DNA of 64,000 bases, taken from NCBI GenBank assembly GCA_965220235.1, contig OZ244815.1, positions 1,116,001 through 1,180,000 of the forward strand, written 5' to 3'. The DNA comes from Bin55 sp965220235 (lineage in GTDB: Bacteria; Pseudomonadota; Gammaproteobacteria; Pseudomonadales; Azotimanducaceae). Position 1 is the first letter of the stretch. Every line of letters starts with the position of its first letter. Below the pieces are notes generated by a model. That model saw nothing but the letters and a program-made list of their open reading frames with translations, searched no databases and was not told the DNA's origin. A program made the translations under genes and the position numbers. This document shows, one piece after another, positions 35,523 through 43,939 of this stretch.

Positions 35523-36164
35523 TTGGTCGAACACCCCTCGCAGCCTGACCAGGTACGGTTGCGCAGCATCTCGCCTTCGCTCATTACACTAACTTTAGGC
35601 TCTCGCTGGTTCAGAATTCATCGTAGTAGAGGGACTGTTCCCACGCGATGGGACGAATTCAGATATCTAGGTCCGATGGATGCTCGATTCGATCATCATG
35701 TAGTTAGCGATGATGGAGAACCGTTTACACAGGAGAGGGGCATCATCTATGCTGCCGCGGACTTCCCAACTTGCGTTGCGGAGGTATTCCAGCAGAGCCG
35801 CGTCGTTGACCCTAAGCATGCACGCCCTAATGTAGCTTCTTTCAAGTTGACGCGTGCGGTGAATTTGCTTGACCTGACTGACACGTTTCCATTACGTGTA
35901 GGCGCTTCACAAAAAGTGATTCAAGGACCTAGAGAGCACTCGCGTATATGGTCAAGAGCGTTTTATGATGCATATCCGGAATTGGAAGGTTTGTATTACT
36001 TCTCAGCGTTGACGAATCGACCTGCAATTACGCTTTACGAGCGCACTCTGGTCGACTCACCATTACCGCCGACTCCTGAATTTCACAGAACGCTGGACGA
36101 CCCGCTCATGTTGGACCCGTTACATGAAGCATGCGTTGACATAGGTTATTCACTTTTAGTTTGA
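35523..36164 (+). CDS. RES-domain toxin
   Basis: A protein of about 213 residues with the RES pattern: an early arginine in RWFRIHRSRGTVPTRWDEFRY, the block RGIIYAAADFPTCVAEVFQQSR (Y and E of the active site), and a serine near YYFSALTNRPAITLYER. Known RES toxins are ADP-ribosyltransferase-like enzymes that break down or transfer from NAD+. The frame is open from 35460, overlapping the antitoxin gene; the best start after the antitoxin stop is a TTG at 35523, five bases on, which would couple toxin translation to the antitoxin. Together they form a type II toxin-antitoxin pair. Confidence 0.8.
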   Translation: MVEHPSQPDQVRLRSISPSLITLTLGSRWFRIHRSRGTVPTRWDEFRYLGPMDARFDHHVVSDDGEPFTQERGIIYAAADFPTCVAEVFQQSRVVDPKHARPNVASFKLTRAVNLLDLTDTFPLRVGASQKVIQGPREHSRIWSRAFYDAYPELEGLYYFSALTNRPAITLYERTLVDSPLPPTPEFHRTLDDPLMLDPLHEACVDIGYSLLV

Positions 36165-36229
36165 ACGTTGATCTTTCCTGAGATTCGCGCTCGTGCGAAA
36201 GAACGCTTGTCCGAGCAGGTATCGATAGC

Positions 36230-36832
36230 ATGAAGAGTCAGCAAACGGTAGTCTTGGACGCGATGGGTGTGATCTTTTGTGCCCAGGACGATGTCGCTGA
36301 GCTACTTCTCCCGTTTATTGCGAGGTGTGGCTCTTCGATAGGGGAGCGAGACTTACAGGTGTTGTACGAACGAGCGAGTCTAGGAGTTCTTGATGTTGAT
36401 GAATTTTGGCGGGAGCTTGGATTGGATCCGAGTATCGAGGACGAGTATCTCTCTAGTCACAAGCTGAATGAAGGTTTACTAGACTTCCTGACGTTCGCTC
36501 AGGACAATGAAATCGACGTTTGGTGTTTGTCGAATGATGTATCTCGATGGTCGATGAAGCTTCGTAAACGCTTTGAGCTTGAGGATAAGTTCGTTGGTTT
36601 CGTCATCAGTGGTGACATCGGTTTCCGGAAACCTTCTGAGCAAGCGTATCGCACCCTAGTCGACCAAATTGGGTCCGTTCCCGATCTGTTTGTTGACGAT
36701 CGCCCCGCTAACGTTTATGCCGCACAAATCGCGGGAATCCCGTCAGTTTGTTTTGGGTCTACCACGGATAAAGATGGCAGCATGCGAAACTTCAAATCGT
36801 TGATCGGTTATCTCAAATCGTCCGCGGACTAG
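36230..36832 (+). CDS. HAD-superfamily protein (dehalogenase-type motif I)
   Basis: A 200-residue HAD subfamily IA protein. Motif I is VLDAMGVIF: the nucleophile Asp is present, but the usual second Asp two residues on is Met. That resembles haloacid dehalogenases (D-x-Y-G-T) more than phosphatases. Motif II is WCLSND, motif III has Lys in GFRKPSEQAY, and motif IV is LFVDDRPANV. The cap is short and helical (about 15-85). It may be a hydrolase on a non-phosphate bond, or an inactive relative. It lies 65 bases after the RES toxin. Confidence 0.75.
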   Translation: MKSQQTVVLDAMGVIFCAQDDVAELLLPFIARCGSSIGERDLQVLYERASLGVLDVDEFWRELGLDPSIEDEYLSSHKLNEGLLDFLTFAQDNEIDVWCLSNDVSRWSMKLRKRFELEDKFVGFVISGDIGFRKPSEQAYRTLVDQIGSVPDLFVDDRPANVYAAQIAGIPSVCFGSTTDKDGSMRNFKSLIGYLKSSAD

Positions 36833-36949
36833 TGCTTCGAGTGTACCATGCTGATACCGTATTCGTCATAGATTCATGCGGTTGTCGTTCGGTCTAGCTT
36901 CGTCTAACATCAACACTGCATGTCGAGAATCTATTAGTAAAATTCTATC

Positions 36950-36968
36950 GTACGTCAAAAAGGCGTAC
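36950..36968. promoter_or_regulatory. Candidate operator of the DUF1778/GNAT pair
   Basis: The inverted repeat GTACG-(9)-CGTAC lies 23 bases before the antitoxin ATG at 36992. Ribbon-helix-helix antitoxins commonly bind such a site over their own promoter. Confidence 0.35.
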
Positions 36969-36991
36969 ACGTAAGAGTAAAGAGACATCAC

Positions 36992-37276
36992 ATGACGACG
37001 GAACTTAAGACAAAAAAGGAACGCGTATATCTAAGACTTGATGCCGGGAGCAAACGCAAGTTAGAACAAGCAGCTGCATATGCGGAAACGACGATGAGCC
37101 AGTTCGTGTTAAGAAACGCTATTGAAGCAGCTGAACATACAATCGAAGTTCACGAAAAAACTGTATTACAGCAGGAGGATTGGGATGCCTTCTACGATGC
37201 TCTTGTCAATCCACCTGAACCCAATGACGCGTTGAAACGGGCTGCGAAGCGTTATCGTGAGCAGTTTGATAGGTAA
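36992..37276 (+). CDS. DUF1778 antitoxin (TacA-like, ribbon-helix-helix)
   Basis: A 94-residue antitoxin. The N-terminal ribbon-helix-helix (KKERVYLRLDAGSKRKLEQAAAYAETTMSQFVLRNAIEAAE) binds DNA. The C-terminal half (VLQQEDWDAFYDALVNPPEPNDALKRAAKRYRE) is the DUF1778 neutralising segment that covers the GNAT toxin. Its TAA stop is followed in the same frame by toxin sequence. A purine-rich stretch (AAGAGTAAAGAGA) before the ATG is a fair ribosome site. Confidence 0.88.
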   Translation: MTTELKTKKERVYLRLDAGSKRKLEQAAAYAETTMSQFVLRNAIEAAEHTIEVHEKTVLQQEDWDAFYDALVNPPEPNDALKRAAKRYREQFDR

Positions 37277-37777
37277 TCCGGGATCAATATAGAGCCACTC
37301 GGACCACATCATGATCGTGCGGATTTCTCCAGTGGGGTTTATGCATTAGACCACTACATACGACGACTTGCGATGCAGGATGTTCGTCGACGAGTTGCTC
37401 GGGTCTTTGTTGGGACTGATGACGATTCCGAGACGATTAGCGGCTACTACACTCTTAACGCAGCTAGTTACGAAAAGGTACTCATGCCGACAGACGAAGC
37501 GAAGCGGCTCCCACATTACCCTGTTCCCGCGACGTTGATAGGTAGATTCGCAGTTGATCAGAAAAGACAGGGTCAAGGGATAGGCGAAATTCTGCTGATT
37601 GATGCGATTAATAGAGTGGTTCGTGCTAGCTCGGAGATTGCGATCTATGCGATTGTGGTTGATGCAAAGAACGATGTAGCTGCGCGGTTTTACAAACGCT
37701 ATGGGTTTCAAGCATTTACATCTACACCTAATCGACTGTATCTATCTCTGGCAACATTTGAAAAACTTCATCTGTAG
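37277..37777 (+). CDS. GNAT acetyltransferase toxin (TacT-like), start codon abnormal
   Basis: The partner of the DUF1778 antitoxin, a GNAT-fold toxin that by family acetylates charged tRNA and stops translation. The usual N-terminal part is present, IEPLGPHHDRADFSSGVYALDHYIRRLA, then the acetyl-CoA loop VDQKRQGQGIGEILLIDA (Q/R-x-x-G-x-G/A form) and the C-terminal DVAARFYKRYGF with its catalytic-site tyrosine. However, no ATG, GTG or TTG lies in this frame between the antitoxin stop (37274-37276) and the ATG at 37373, which is too late for a whole fold. Possible starts are ATC at 37283 or ATA at 37289, or readthrough of the TAA, since both genes share one frame. Otherwise the toxin is dead. 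Confidence 0.65.
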   Translation, partial: SGINIEPLGPHHDRADFSSGVYALDHYIRRLAMQDVRRRVARVFVGTDDDSETISGYYTLNAASYEKVLMPTDEAKRLPHYPVPATLIGRFAVDQKRQGQGIGEILLIDAINRVVRASSEIAIYAIVVDAKNDVAARFYKRYGFQAFTSTPNRLYLSLATFEKLHL

Positions 37778-38058
37778 GTCAGAGCGCGAAAATCACTGGC
37801 GATGAACTGTGTTTACATGCTAAATGGTCGCCGCAAATCGAAGTTCGGGTAGGCGATAGCTACCGCGTACTGATTAGATTGAACGCATCGATCTGAATGT
37901 CACGCAGCAAGTCAACTGCACACGCTGCTATGATTTAGTCGTGCGTATCCGGTAGAACGCGCCCAGTTCACGGGAAGGGCTAAGCCCCTCTGCCATATTC
38001 ATTCTGACCTTCTTAAAACGGTTAGTTCGTGGACGCTGACCACAAAGGGGGTTTTGTT

Positions 38059-38766
38059 ATGGCAACTTTCCACAGTCCGAATATCGAGAACCTACGCAAG
38101 CAGGCCAAGACTCTGTTGCGCAATTGGCGTAAGGATGATCCCGATGCTATATCGCGGGTTAGCGCACACTACTCACGAGACCAGGACTTCGGTCTACAGG
38201 AATCTCAGTTCGTGCTCGCTCGCGAGTATGGCTTCCGTAATTGGTCCGTTCTTCTCGAATTCGTGCCTCGAATGGGGCACTTCACCGACGTTTACACGTT
38301 TCACATTTCAAGAGACTTCGAAGTCTCGCAAGAGCGTCTTTGGGACGCGCTTTCAGTACCCGATGAAATCGCTAAGTGGCTACTGCCAGTAACCTTCGAA
38401 CCGCAAGTAGGCTCGTCTTATGCGTTCGGGTCTCAGCCGAAATTGGCCGGAACGATCGGAATTTATGACGAGGGACGTGCTATCCGATTTGATAGCGACG
38501 AGGATGCGTTCTGGTCGTTTGAGATCGAATCAAACGACGAAAGTGACACAACGCGGATGCGATTAACGGTGATTGATCGAATGACGGTCGAATCGGTTGA
38601 TCAGTATCCTGGTGGAGTCTTCAAGGTGTGGAATCCCGGAGTAACAGCAGGTTGGCATCAAATCCTCGATGCTCTCGAATACTTGCTGAGTAATCGACAA
38701 CCACCTCAAGTTGACTATTCACGTTTGTGTAGGTTCTACGATCGAGTGCTAAAGCAATTCGCGTAG
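38059..38766 (+). CDS. SRPBCC (AHSA1-like) domain protein
   Basis: A 235-residue protein with the ATG chosen at 38059, behind AAAGGGGG; an open frame extends to a GTG at 38029. The first 70 residues (SPNIENLRKQAKTLLRNW, then SQFVLAREYGFRNWSVLLEFV) are a helical segment often found in front of ankyrin or SRPBCC domains. From about residue 80 (FEVSQERLWDALSVPDEIAKWLLP) the AHSA1-type helix-grip fold begins. Such proteins bind small hydrophobic ligands. An ArsR-type repressor gene follows 220 bases on; ArsR/AHSA1 pairs are common. Confidence 0.72.
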   Translation: MATFHSPNIENLRKQAKTLLRNWRKDDPDAISRVSAHYSRDQDFGLQESQFVLAREYGFRNWSVLLEFVPRMGHFTDVYTFHISRDFEVSQERLWDALSVPDEIAKWLLPVTFEPQVGSSYAFGSQPKLAGTIGIYDEGRAIRFDSDEDAFWSFEIESNDESDTTRMRLTVIDRMTVESVDQYPGGVFKVWNPGVTAGWHQILDALEYLLSNRQPPQVDYSRLCRFYDRVLKQFA

Positions 38767-38939
38767 GAAATCGGTGAGTCGCGATCAGACTCTGACTCCG
38801 TGGTTCACAGACACATCACGCTGTCGAATCGTGATTTTCGATCGCTCCTGAGTTGTTAAAACGTACGCAATCTGAACCGCTGACCCTTCGCCGGCATACC
38901 TCTCACCGAATCGATCGTCGTTGATCGATTTGAAAATAG

Positions 38940-38984
38940 TTAGCTAAAAGGCTAATATAAGTAGATATTTAACCAATTAGCTAA
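38940..38984. promoter_or_regulatory. Candidate ArsR operator: two identical TTAGCTAA palindromes
   Basis: The 8-base palindrome TTAGCTAA occurs at 38940-38947 and 38977-38984, with GGCTAATATAAG between them, which contains a -10-like TAATAT. The second copy ends six bases before the ArsR ATG, and no ribosome site is visible, so the transcript may be nearly leaderless. Repressor binding here would block its own promoter. Confidence 0.45.
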
Positions 38985-38990
38985 ATATCG

Positions 38991-39317
38991 ATGTTCGATT
39001 CAAGTCGTGGTCTTGACGAATTGCGCGAGCTGGAGCAAGTGTTCAAAGCCCTAGCGCATGCATCTAGACGCCATATTCTGATCGTCATCAACGCACGCGG
39101 CGGCAGCATGACCGCCGGCGCTATTGCGCGTCGTTTCTCGTGTTCGTGGCCGACGACTAGTCGGCATCTGCGCATGCTTGCGGACGCCGGTCTTGTCTCG
39201 ATAAAAAAACAAGGTCGTGAATGGGTATACGTGTTGGAATCAAAGACCTTGCGACGTGTTGTAGGCGATTGGCTCAATTGGTTTGACACCGAACCCCCGG
39301 TCCATCACACGATGTAG
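38991..39317 (+). CDS. ArsR-family transcriptional regulator
   Basis: A 108-residue winged-helix repressor. The recognition part is MTAGAIARRFSCSWPTTSRHLRMLADAGLVSIKKQGREWVYVL. There is no CxC metal motif of true arsenic sensors, so it belongs to the metal-free ArsR branch often found with AHSA1/SRPBCC partners. It forms a short operon with the next gene (9 bases on). Confidence 0.87.
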   Translation: MFDSSRGLDELRELEQVFKALAHASRRHILIVINARGGSMTAGAIARRFSCSWPTTSRHLRMLADAGLVSIKKQGREWVYVLESKTLRRVVGDWLNWFDTEPPVHHTM

Positions 39318-39326
39318 AGGAAAAAA

Positions 39327-39653
39327 ATGGATCCAGAAGTCGTCATCGCGATGTACAAACCACATGACGGGAAGGATGCTGAATTGACAGCGTTGATCCG
39401 GAAGCATGTACCGACCTTGCGTCGATTGGAGCTAATCACCGATCGACCGGCGTTGCTCATGCGTGCTCGAAACGGTACTTATATGGAGATTTTCGAATGG
39501 CGCCAAGTAGGCGTCGCGCATGAGCACCCGGAAGTAGCAAGGATCTGGGAGGCGATGGAGCTAGTAGCGGATTTTGCCTCGCTCTCAAGTCTTGACGAAG
39601 CTCGCCGGAGTTTTCCACATTTCACGCCAGTCTCCCTCGATGACCAGGAATGA
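39327..39653 (+). CDS. Small protein with ABM-like ferredoxin fold, unknown function
   Basis: A 108-residue protein. VVIAMYKPHDGKDAELTALIRKHVPTLRRLELITDRPALLMRA and EIFEW read like the beta-alpha-beta pattern of small dimeric antibiotic-biosynthesis-monooxygenase-type proteins. No metal or cofactor motif is present. It follows the ArsR gene behind GAGGAAAAAA and is probably controlled by that repressor. Confidence 0.6.
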   Translation: MDPEVVIAMYKPHDGKDAELTALIRKHVPTLRRLELITDRPALLMRARNGTYMEIFEWRQVGVAHEHPEVARIWEAMELVADFASLSSLDEARRSFPHFTPVSLDDQE

Positions 39654-39776
39654 GGCGGCTATTTCGAACCTGTCGAGCAAAAATCGAGTTCAAATGTACA
39701 ACCAACGACATCAGACCGACGCAGTCTAATTCCGAAAGACCGTTCGCTACGCTACCGTTCGCGAAACTTAGTACCT

Positions 39777-40820
39777 ATGGAATCTGAACGACTGAACCAT
39801 CTCCGACGTACCTTCCGTCGATTCGCTCGGGTCGAAGCACGAGAACTCGAATCACCGATGTACGAAGAACTTGCGTATGGTGTTTCAAAAGACGATGATC
39901 TACTTGGGATTGCAGCACATACAAAAGCCTACCAACCTCCTCCGAACATGCTCTTCGCAGCCGTGCAATATCTGTTACTCGCGGGTGAAGAACATCCCCT
40001 CTCGTCTCATTACCCGATCATTGCCGGTGAGACACGAGTACGTGCATCGGCAATTGCGGACTTTCGTGACTTCTGCTTCGGTCATAAGGAAGCGGTGATT
40101 GAGATCATCCGTTCCCGTCGAACGCAAACCAACGTGGTTCGTAGATGCACTTGCCTGCTCCCGGCGTTCTCTCTTGTAAGCCAGGAGTCTCGCCAACCTC
40201 TCGCGCTCATTGACCTAGGCGCGAGTGCTGGCTTAAATCTCAACTTCGACCGCTACTACTACAGCTACCGAAATCTCGGAACAGAAATGCTGAATTGGGG
40301 AACAGCGTGTTCACGAATTCACCTGAAAGCGGAATTGAAAGGTAGTCGTTCATTTCCACCGTTGGCACCGAACATCTCGGTCGCTAGCAGGGATGGCATA
40401 GAACTTGACCCGGTAGACCTTACGGATGCCGATCAATTGCTTTGGTTGCGATCATTGATCTGGCCTGAACATGTTGAACGTCATCAGCAGCTAGTCGATG
40501 CAGCGACGGAACTCATCAATAGTCAAATCCGCTTGCACGAGGGTGATGCGGCGGAAGTTCTCCCCGATTTGATGTCCTCCATTCCTCACGACTATGCACT
40601 TGTCGTTTATTCGACGATTGCACTGTATCAGTTTCCTACGCAATCTCGGGAACGTGTTAAACACGCGCTTATGACGGTGAGCGAGAAACGACCTGTGTGG
40701 CAGATTGCGCTTGAAGGGCGCGAGCCAACGCTCTCGATCACACGATACCGAAACGGAGCAAACGGTACTGAGATCTTGGCGGATGCGTCGCCGCATGGAT
40801 GGTGGATTAAGTGGCGGTAG
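39777..40820 (+). CDS. DUF2332 family protein
   Basis: A 347-residue member of DUF2332. The N-terminal region (LRRTFRRFARVEARELESPMYEELAYGV) and the block HPLSSHYP are typical. The segment ALIDLGASAGLNLNFDRYYY resembles a nucleotide- or SAM-binding loop. No reaction is known for the family. It appears to be a single gene, and a Nudix pseudogene follows. Confidence 0.75.
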   Translation: MESERLNHLRRTFRRFARVEARELESPMYEELAYGVSKDDDLLGIAAHTKAYQPPPNMLFAAVQYLLLAGEEHPLSSHYPIIAGETRVRASAIADFRDFCFGHKEAVIEIIRSRRTQTNVVRRCTCLLPAFSLVSQESRQPLALIDLGASAGLNLNFDRYYYSYRNLGTEMLNWGTACSRIHLKAELKGSRSFPPLAPNISVASRDGIELDPVDLTDADQLLWLRSLIWPEHVERHQQLVDAATELINSQIRLHEGDAAEVLPDLMSSIPHDYALVVYSTIALYQFPTQSRERVKHALMTVSEKRPVWQIALEGREPTLSITRYRNGANGTEILADASPHGWWIKWR

Positions 40821-40901
40821 AGCAAGTTTCACTCATGTGCCTTGTATGACTAACTCTAATCCGACAAGGTACCTGAAAACTGCCACTCGCAACGTGTCGA
40901 A

Positions 40902-41399
40902 ATGAGGTACGTTCAGGCGCGTAACCCGGTACGAGCGTTGATCATGTCTGAGGCAAACGAAGTCCTTTTGTTGCGAATGAAACATCCGGAGAGACGAGAC
41001 TAATTCGGGTTATTTCCTGGCGGTGGCGTCAAGTCAGATGAAATTCAGGTAGTTGCACGGCGTCGCGAATTGTGGGTAGAGACAGGGATGAAACTGTGCG
41101 ACTTGCTTAAGTAAATCTGGAGAAGGAAGCACAGGTTTGAACGCGGACTAGGTTTTTCGGCTACGCCAGCTGTCCATCATGAGAGCTTCAACTTCGTAAA
41201 TAGTCATCTATTCGAGCCAACCGCATATAAGAATCCCGATCCCAGCGGAATAGGCGTCTCTTATGAGTTTCGCTAGTGGACGGTGACCGAATTGAATAGC
41301 GTCGACGGCGGGTTTTTCGCGCCTCGATCGTTAACTTTCCTTGTGTAAAAACTGATTGCGGGAGGTCTTCCTTCGATCCGGGATACGATCGACGATTAG
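40902..41399 (+). pseudogene. Nudix hydrolase pseudogene with several in-frame stops
   Basis: One frame keeps Nudix text from an ATG at 40902: VRALIMSEANEVLLLRM, then stop (41001), FGLFPGGGVKSDE, ARRRELWVETGM (the Nudix box with one Glu replaced by Val), stop (41112), IWRRKHRFERG, YEFR, stop (41274), WTVTEL, and stops at 41346 and 41397. The reading frame is unbroken by insertions or deletions, only by stops. The true end was probably one of the last two. It cannot encode a full enzyme. Confidence 0.75.
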
Positions 41400-41441
41400 G
41401 CGGTAGCCAAACGGTACAAGCGACGTTCGGTTGGACGAATG

Positions 41442-43682
41442 TCAATTCGGTTCAATCTTCTGGACCAACGTCGCAACCGCTTTTTCCAAGAACTCATCTC
41501 TTCCCTCGGCGATACCTTCGATCGTCCGTGATACAGGTATGGTTGGTTGAATCCCTACACCGTGGTGTTGTGACCCATCATGCTTCAGTACGCGCATTCC
41601 GGTCCAGACAATCGTAAAACCGCCTGGCACGGTGAACGGGTTAACGTTGCCATTGGTACCTGCAGTAGGTTGTCCGACGATTTCAGCTAGCTTGTAGTGC
41701 TCAACTATTCCCATTAACGTCTCAGCGGCGCTTATCGCTTGTCCATCCGTGACGAATGCGATGTTCTTCGTAAATCTTGGAGAACGTGGCCGAACTTTCC
41801 AATTGCTGAACGTGTATCTGGTGTGGTGTTGGTCTGGGTGATGTACAAGCGGAATATGCCATTGTGCGGAAGTAACAGTTTCATCGATTAAGTGCGAAAT
41901 GACACGGGTAAACCTAAAACTAGGATATCCACGAAGATCGAACAAGATCCCTTTTGCCGTCGCTAGCTTTGGAATGAGTTTTGTGAATTCGTGCTGTCGG
42001 TTTACTCGATCTAAATCCACGTAAACTACACCCTCGGCTAATTCTGAACCCTGATCCGGGCGCGACTCTCGAAGTGGTTGCGGAAAGTTCGAACTCGCCT
42101 CTCTCTTTAGTGAAATTTCTTTCAATTCGCCGTCAGGTGAACGAGTTTTGAGAGTAAATGAGGAACGATTTGCGCCATAACCCAGCTGGCTGAGAATCCT
42201 ATTACGTAGGTATCCTGGCGTTGCCGCTGAAATGCGACCACGTAACGAAGCAACGATCGGTTCTATAGATTCTCCATCCATCTCAATCACCACATCGCCG
42301 ATATGAAGACGTTCGTCGACGTCTTTTCCAATCGCAGTAACGACAATCGAATCATCGACCCAGTCGAACGCGACCGGTGGCGGCACAAAACGTGACATCG
42401 GAAACACGCGGCCGTGACCATCTTGTAGTGCCGCTATGAGTTGCTCGAGCGAATGAGAGAAAGCGGACGCGTTGTCGTCCGTCGCGCTCGAAACAAGAGC
42501 ACGTGCCAACTCCTTGTACCAGTCGATCTCGACCACATCGAAATAAGGGTAAAAATGCTGGAAGACATTCCATGTCGAAATAACAGCTGCAAGGCGAGTT
42601 GATCTATCGTCAGCCGAAGGTTTCCAATCGTCTGGCAAGTTGTCAATTACCAACTTCTTGAAAGCGACGCCTTCATACGAGACCGCGTCTTTCATCGGGA
42701 TGGCGGTCGGGACGAGAGCAATAACGCCACCGCCAAGATCGTCTCGAATAGGCTCGTGAAGGCTCACAGGTGCATTTGATGAAGTAAGTCGTTTGCTCGA
42801 GTAGATGGAACGTGAATCGCCCACCCTAACGCCACGATGTTCCCAGTAACGCACACTCGCGTTTGACTCGAGGTCATGCGAAAACTTCGACAACGCAAAA
42901 TCCGAACCGCTCTCGCCGATTTGCACCGTAGGTGCAACGGGATTGAATACATGGTTGAGAAGCAGAGCTAGTTCTTTGGGTGAACGAGCGTTTTCGACAT
43001 GGCGAATTGCGTTGATCGTGAATAGATCCCAGTTCGTTTCTGCGGCAGCATCCGTGGGATGGAAAAACCGTACGTATCCGATGAGTCGCGTAAGCGCAAT
43101 GATGTTGTCTAGATGACGTTGAGTTAGTACAGCAGGTGGTTGATTACCTATACCACCGTCACCGAGAACTTCAATCTGAACATCATCGAGCCACGCTTTA
43201 CCGTTCCCTTGGAGAATTAGTCCTAAGTTGATATATTCAGCGTCGTTGGCAATGTCACCAACGATTTCGAAATGGTGCCAACGGCTGGAACGGATCGGGC
43301 GATCCTGCATGTTGTCAAAAAAACCAATCGTTCCGAGTGATCGATCGACTCGTAGCCACGCTTGCGCCTTGCTTGAGGACAGCTTCAACCAGTCGGTAAT
43401 GGCACTTCGGGTTCTCGCCCAACCAGTGAATCGCAGTCGTTTTCCTCGAAACGAGGTCGCATCGATCATCTGCATGACATTGCCAAATGAAACGTCACGG
43501 GATTCGCCATCTTCGGACTTAGCTATTTCGACGCAAAGCTGACCTCGCTTTGGTGCTTCGTCAGTGAGGCGAACGGTGTACCCGTTACGTTGCGTAGGAG
43601 AAGCCCAACTGGCGGGAATGTCACCGATCGTACCTTCTTCAAAATTCAGATTAGTCGGTGCAGGTATTGCTTGCGTCGCCAT
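41442..43682 (-). CDS. S41 family peptidase with N-terminal beta-sandwich domain
   Basis: A 746-residue protein. Residues about 10-155 form a carbohydrate-binding-like sandwich (LRFTGWARTRSAITDWLKLSSSKAQAWLRVD, WLDDVQIEVLG). A PDZ-like part follows near 455-500 (HIGDVVIEMDGESIEPIV), then the S41 core: KGILFDLRGYPS and the serine region FVTDGQAISAAETLMGIVEHYKLAEIVGQPTAGTNGN (serine near 651). These resemble tail-specific and tricorn-like proteases. No signal peptide is visible at the ATG (MATQAIPAPTNLNFEEG), unlike most such envelope proteins, so it may act in the cytoplasm. Its substrates are unknown. Confidence 0.82.
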   Translation of the reverse strand: MATQAIPAPTNLNFEEGTIGDIPASWASPTQRNGYTVRLTDEAPKRGQLCVEIAKSEDGESRDVSFGNVMQMIDATSFRGKRLRFTGWARTRSAITDWLKLSSSKAQAWLRVDRSLGTIGFFDNMQDRPIRSSRWHHFEIVGDIANDAEYINLGLILQGNGKAWLDDVQIEVLGDGGIGNQPPAVLTQRHLDNIIALTRLIGYVRFFHPTDAAAETNWDLFTINAIRHVENARSPKELALLLNHVFNPVAPTVQIGESGSDFALSKFSHDLESNASVRYWEHRGVRVGDSRSIYSSKRLTSSNAPVSLHEPIRDDLGGGVIALVPTAIPMKDAVSYEGVAFKKLVIDNLPDDWKPSADDRSTRLAAVISTWNVFQHFYPYFDVVEIDWYKELARALVSSATDDNASAFSHSLEQLIAALQDGHGRVFPMSRFVPPPVAFDWVDDSIVVTAIGKDVDERLHIGDVVIEMDGESIEPIVASLRGRISAATPGYLRNRILSQLGYGANRSSFTLKTRSPDGELKEISLKREASSNFPQPLRESRPDQGSELAEGVVYVDLDRVNRQHEFTKLIPKLATAKGILFDLRGYPSFRFTRVISHLIDETVTSAQWHIPLVHHPDQHHTRYTFSNWKVRPRSPRFTKNIAFVTDGQAISAAETLMGIVEHYKLAEIVGQPTAGTNGNVNPFTVPGGFTIVWTGMRVLKHDGSQHHGVGIQPTIPVSRTIEGIAEGRDEFLEKAVATLVQKIEPN

Positions 43683-43939
43683 CGAAGCCTTACTCCTGTT
43701 GATTCAGGATGTCTTATAAGGTTATATGGTGCCTAACGACAATGAATTCAACAGCGAGTAGATGGTCTGGCGCACGTGTGTTTATTAGGTTAGATTAGGT
43801 GTTGACATATACAGAAATGTGCCGTATGGATTTGACTGACCATAGATCGATGGGTATGGAAGTCGAAATGGTGTTAACCTATATCAATGCACTAGATGTG
43901 ATAGGTGCGGTTTCACGGACGCGAAGATGACTCACCTCG

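Noticed and set aside
43802..43830. TTGACA followed by TATGGA as a promoter
   Set aside because: The -10 part matches only three of six, and no gene lies close downstream on that strand.
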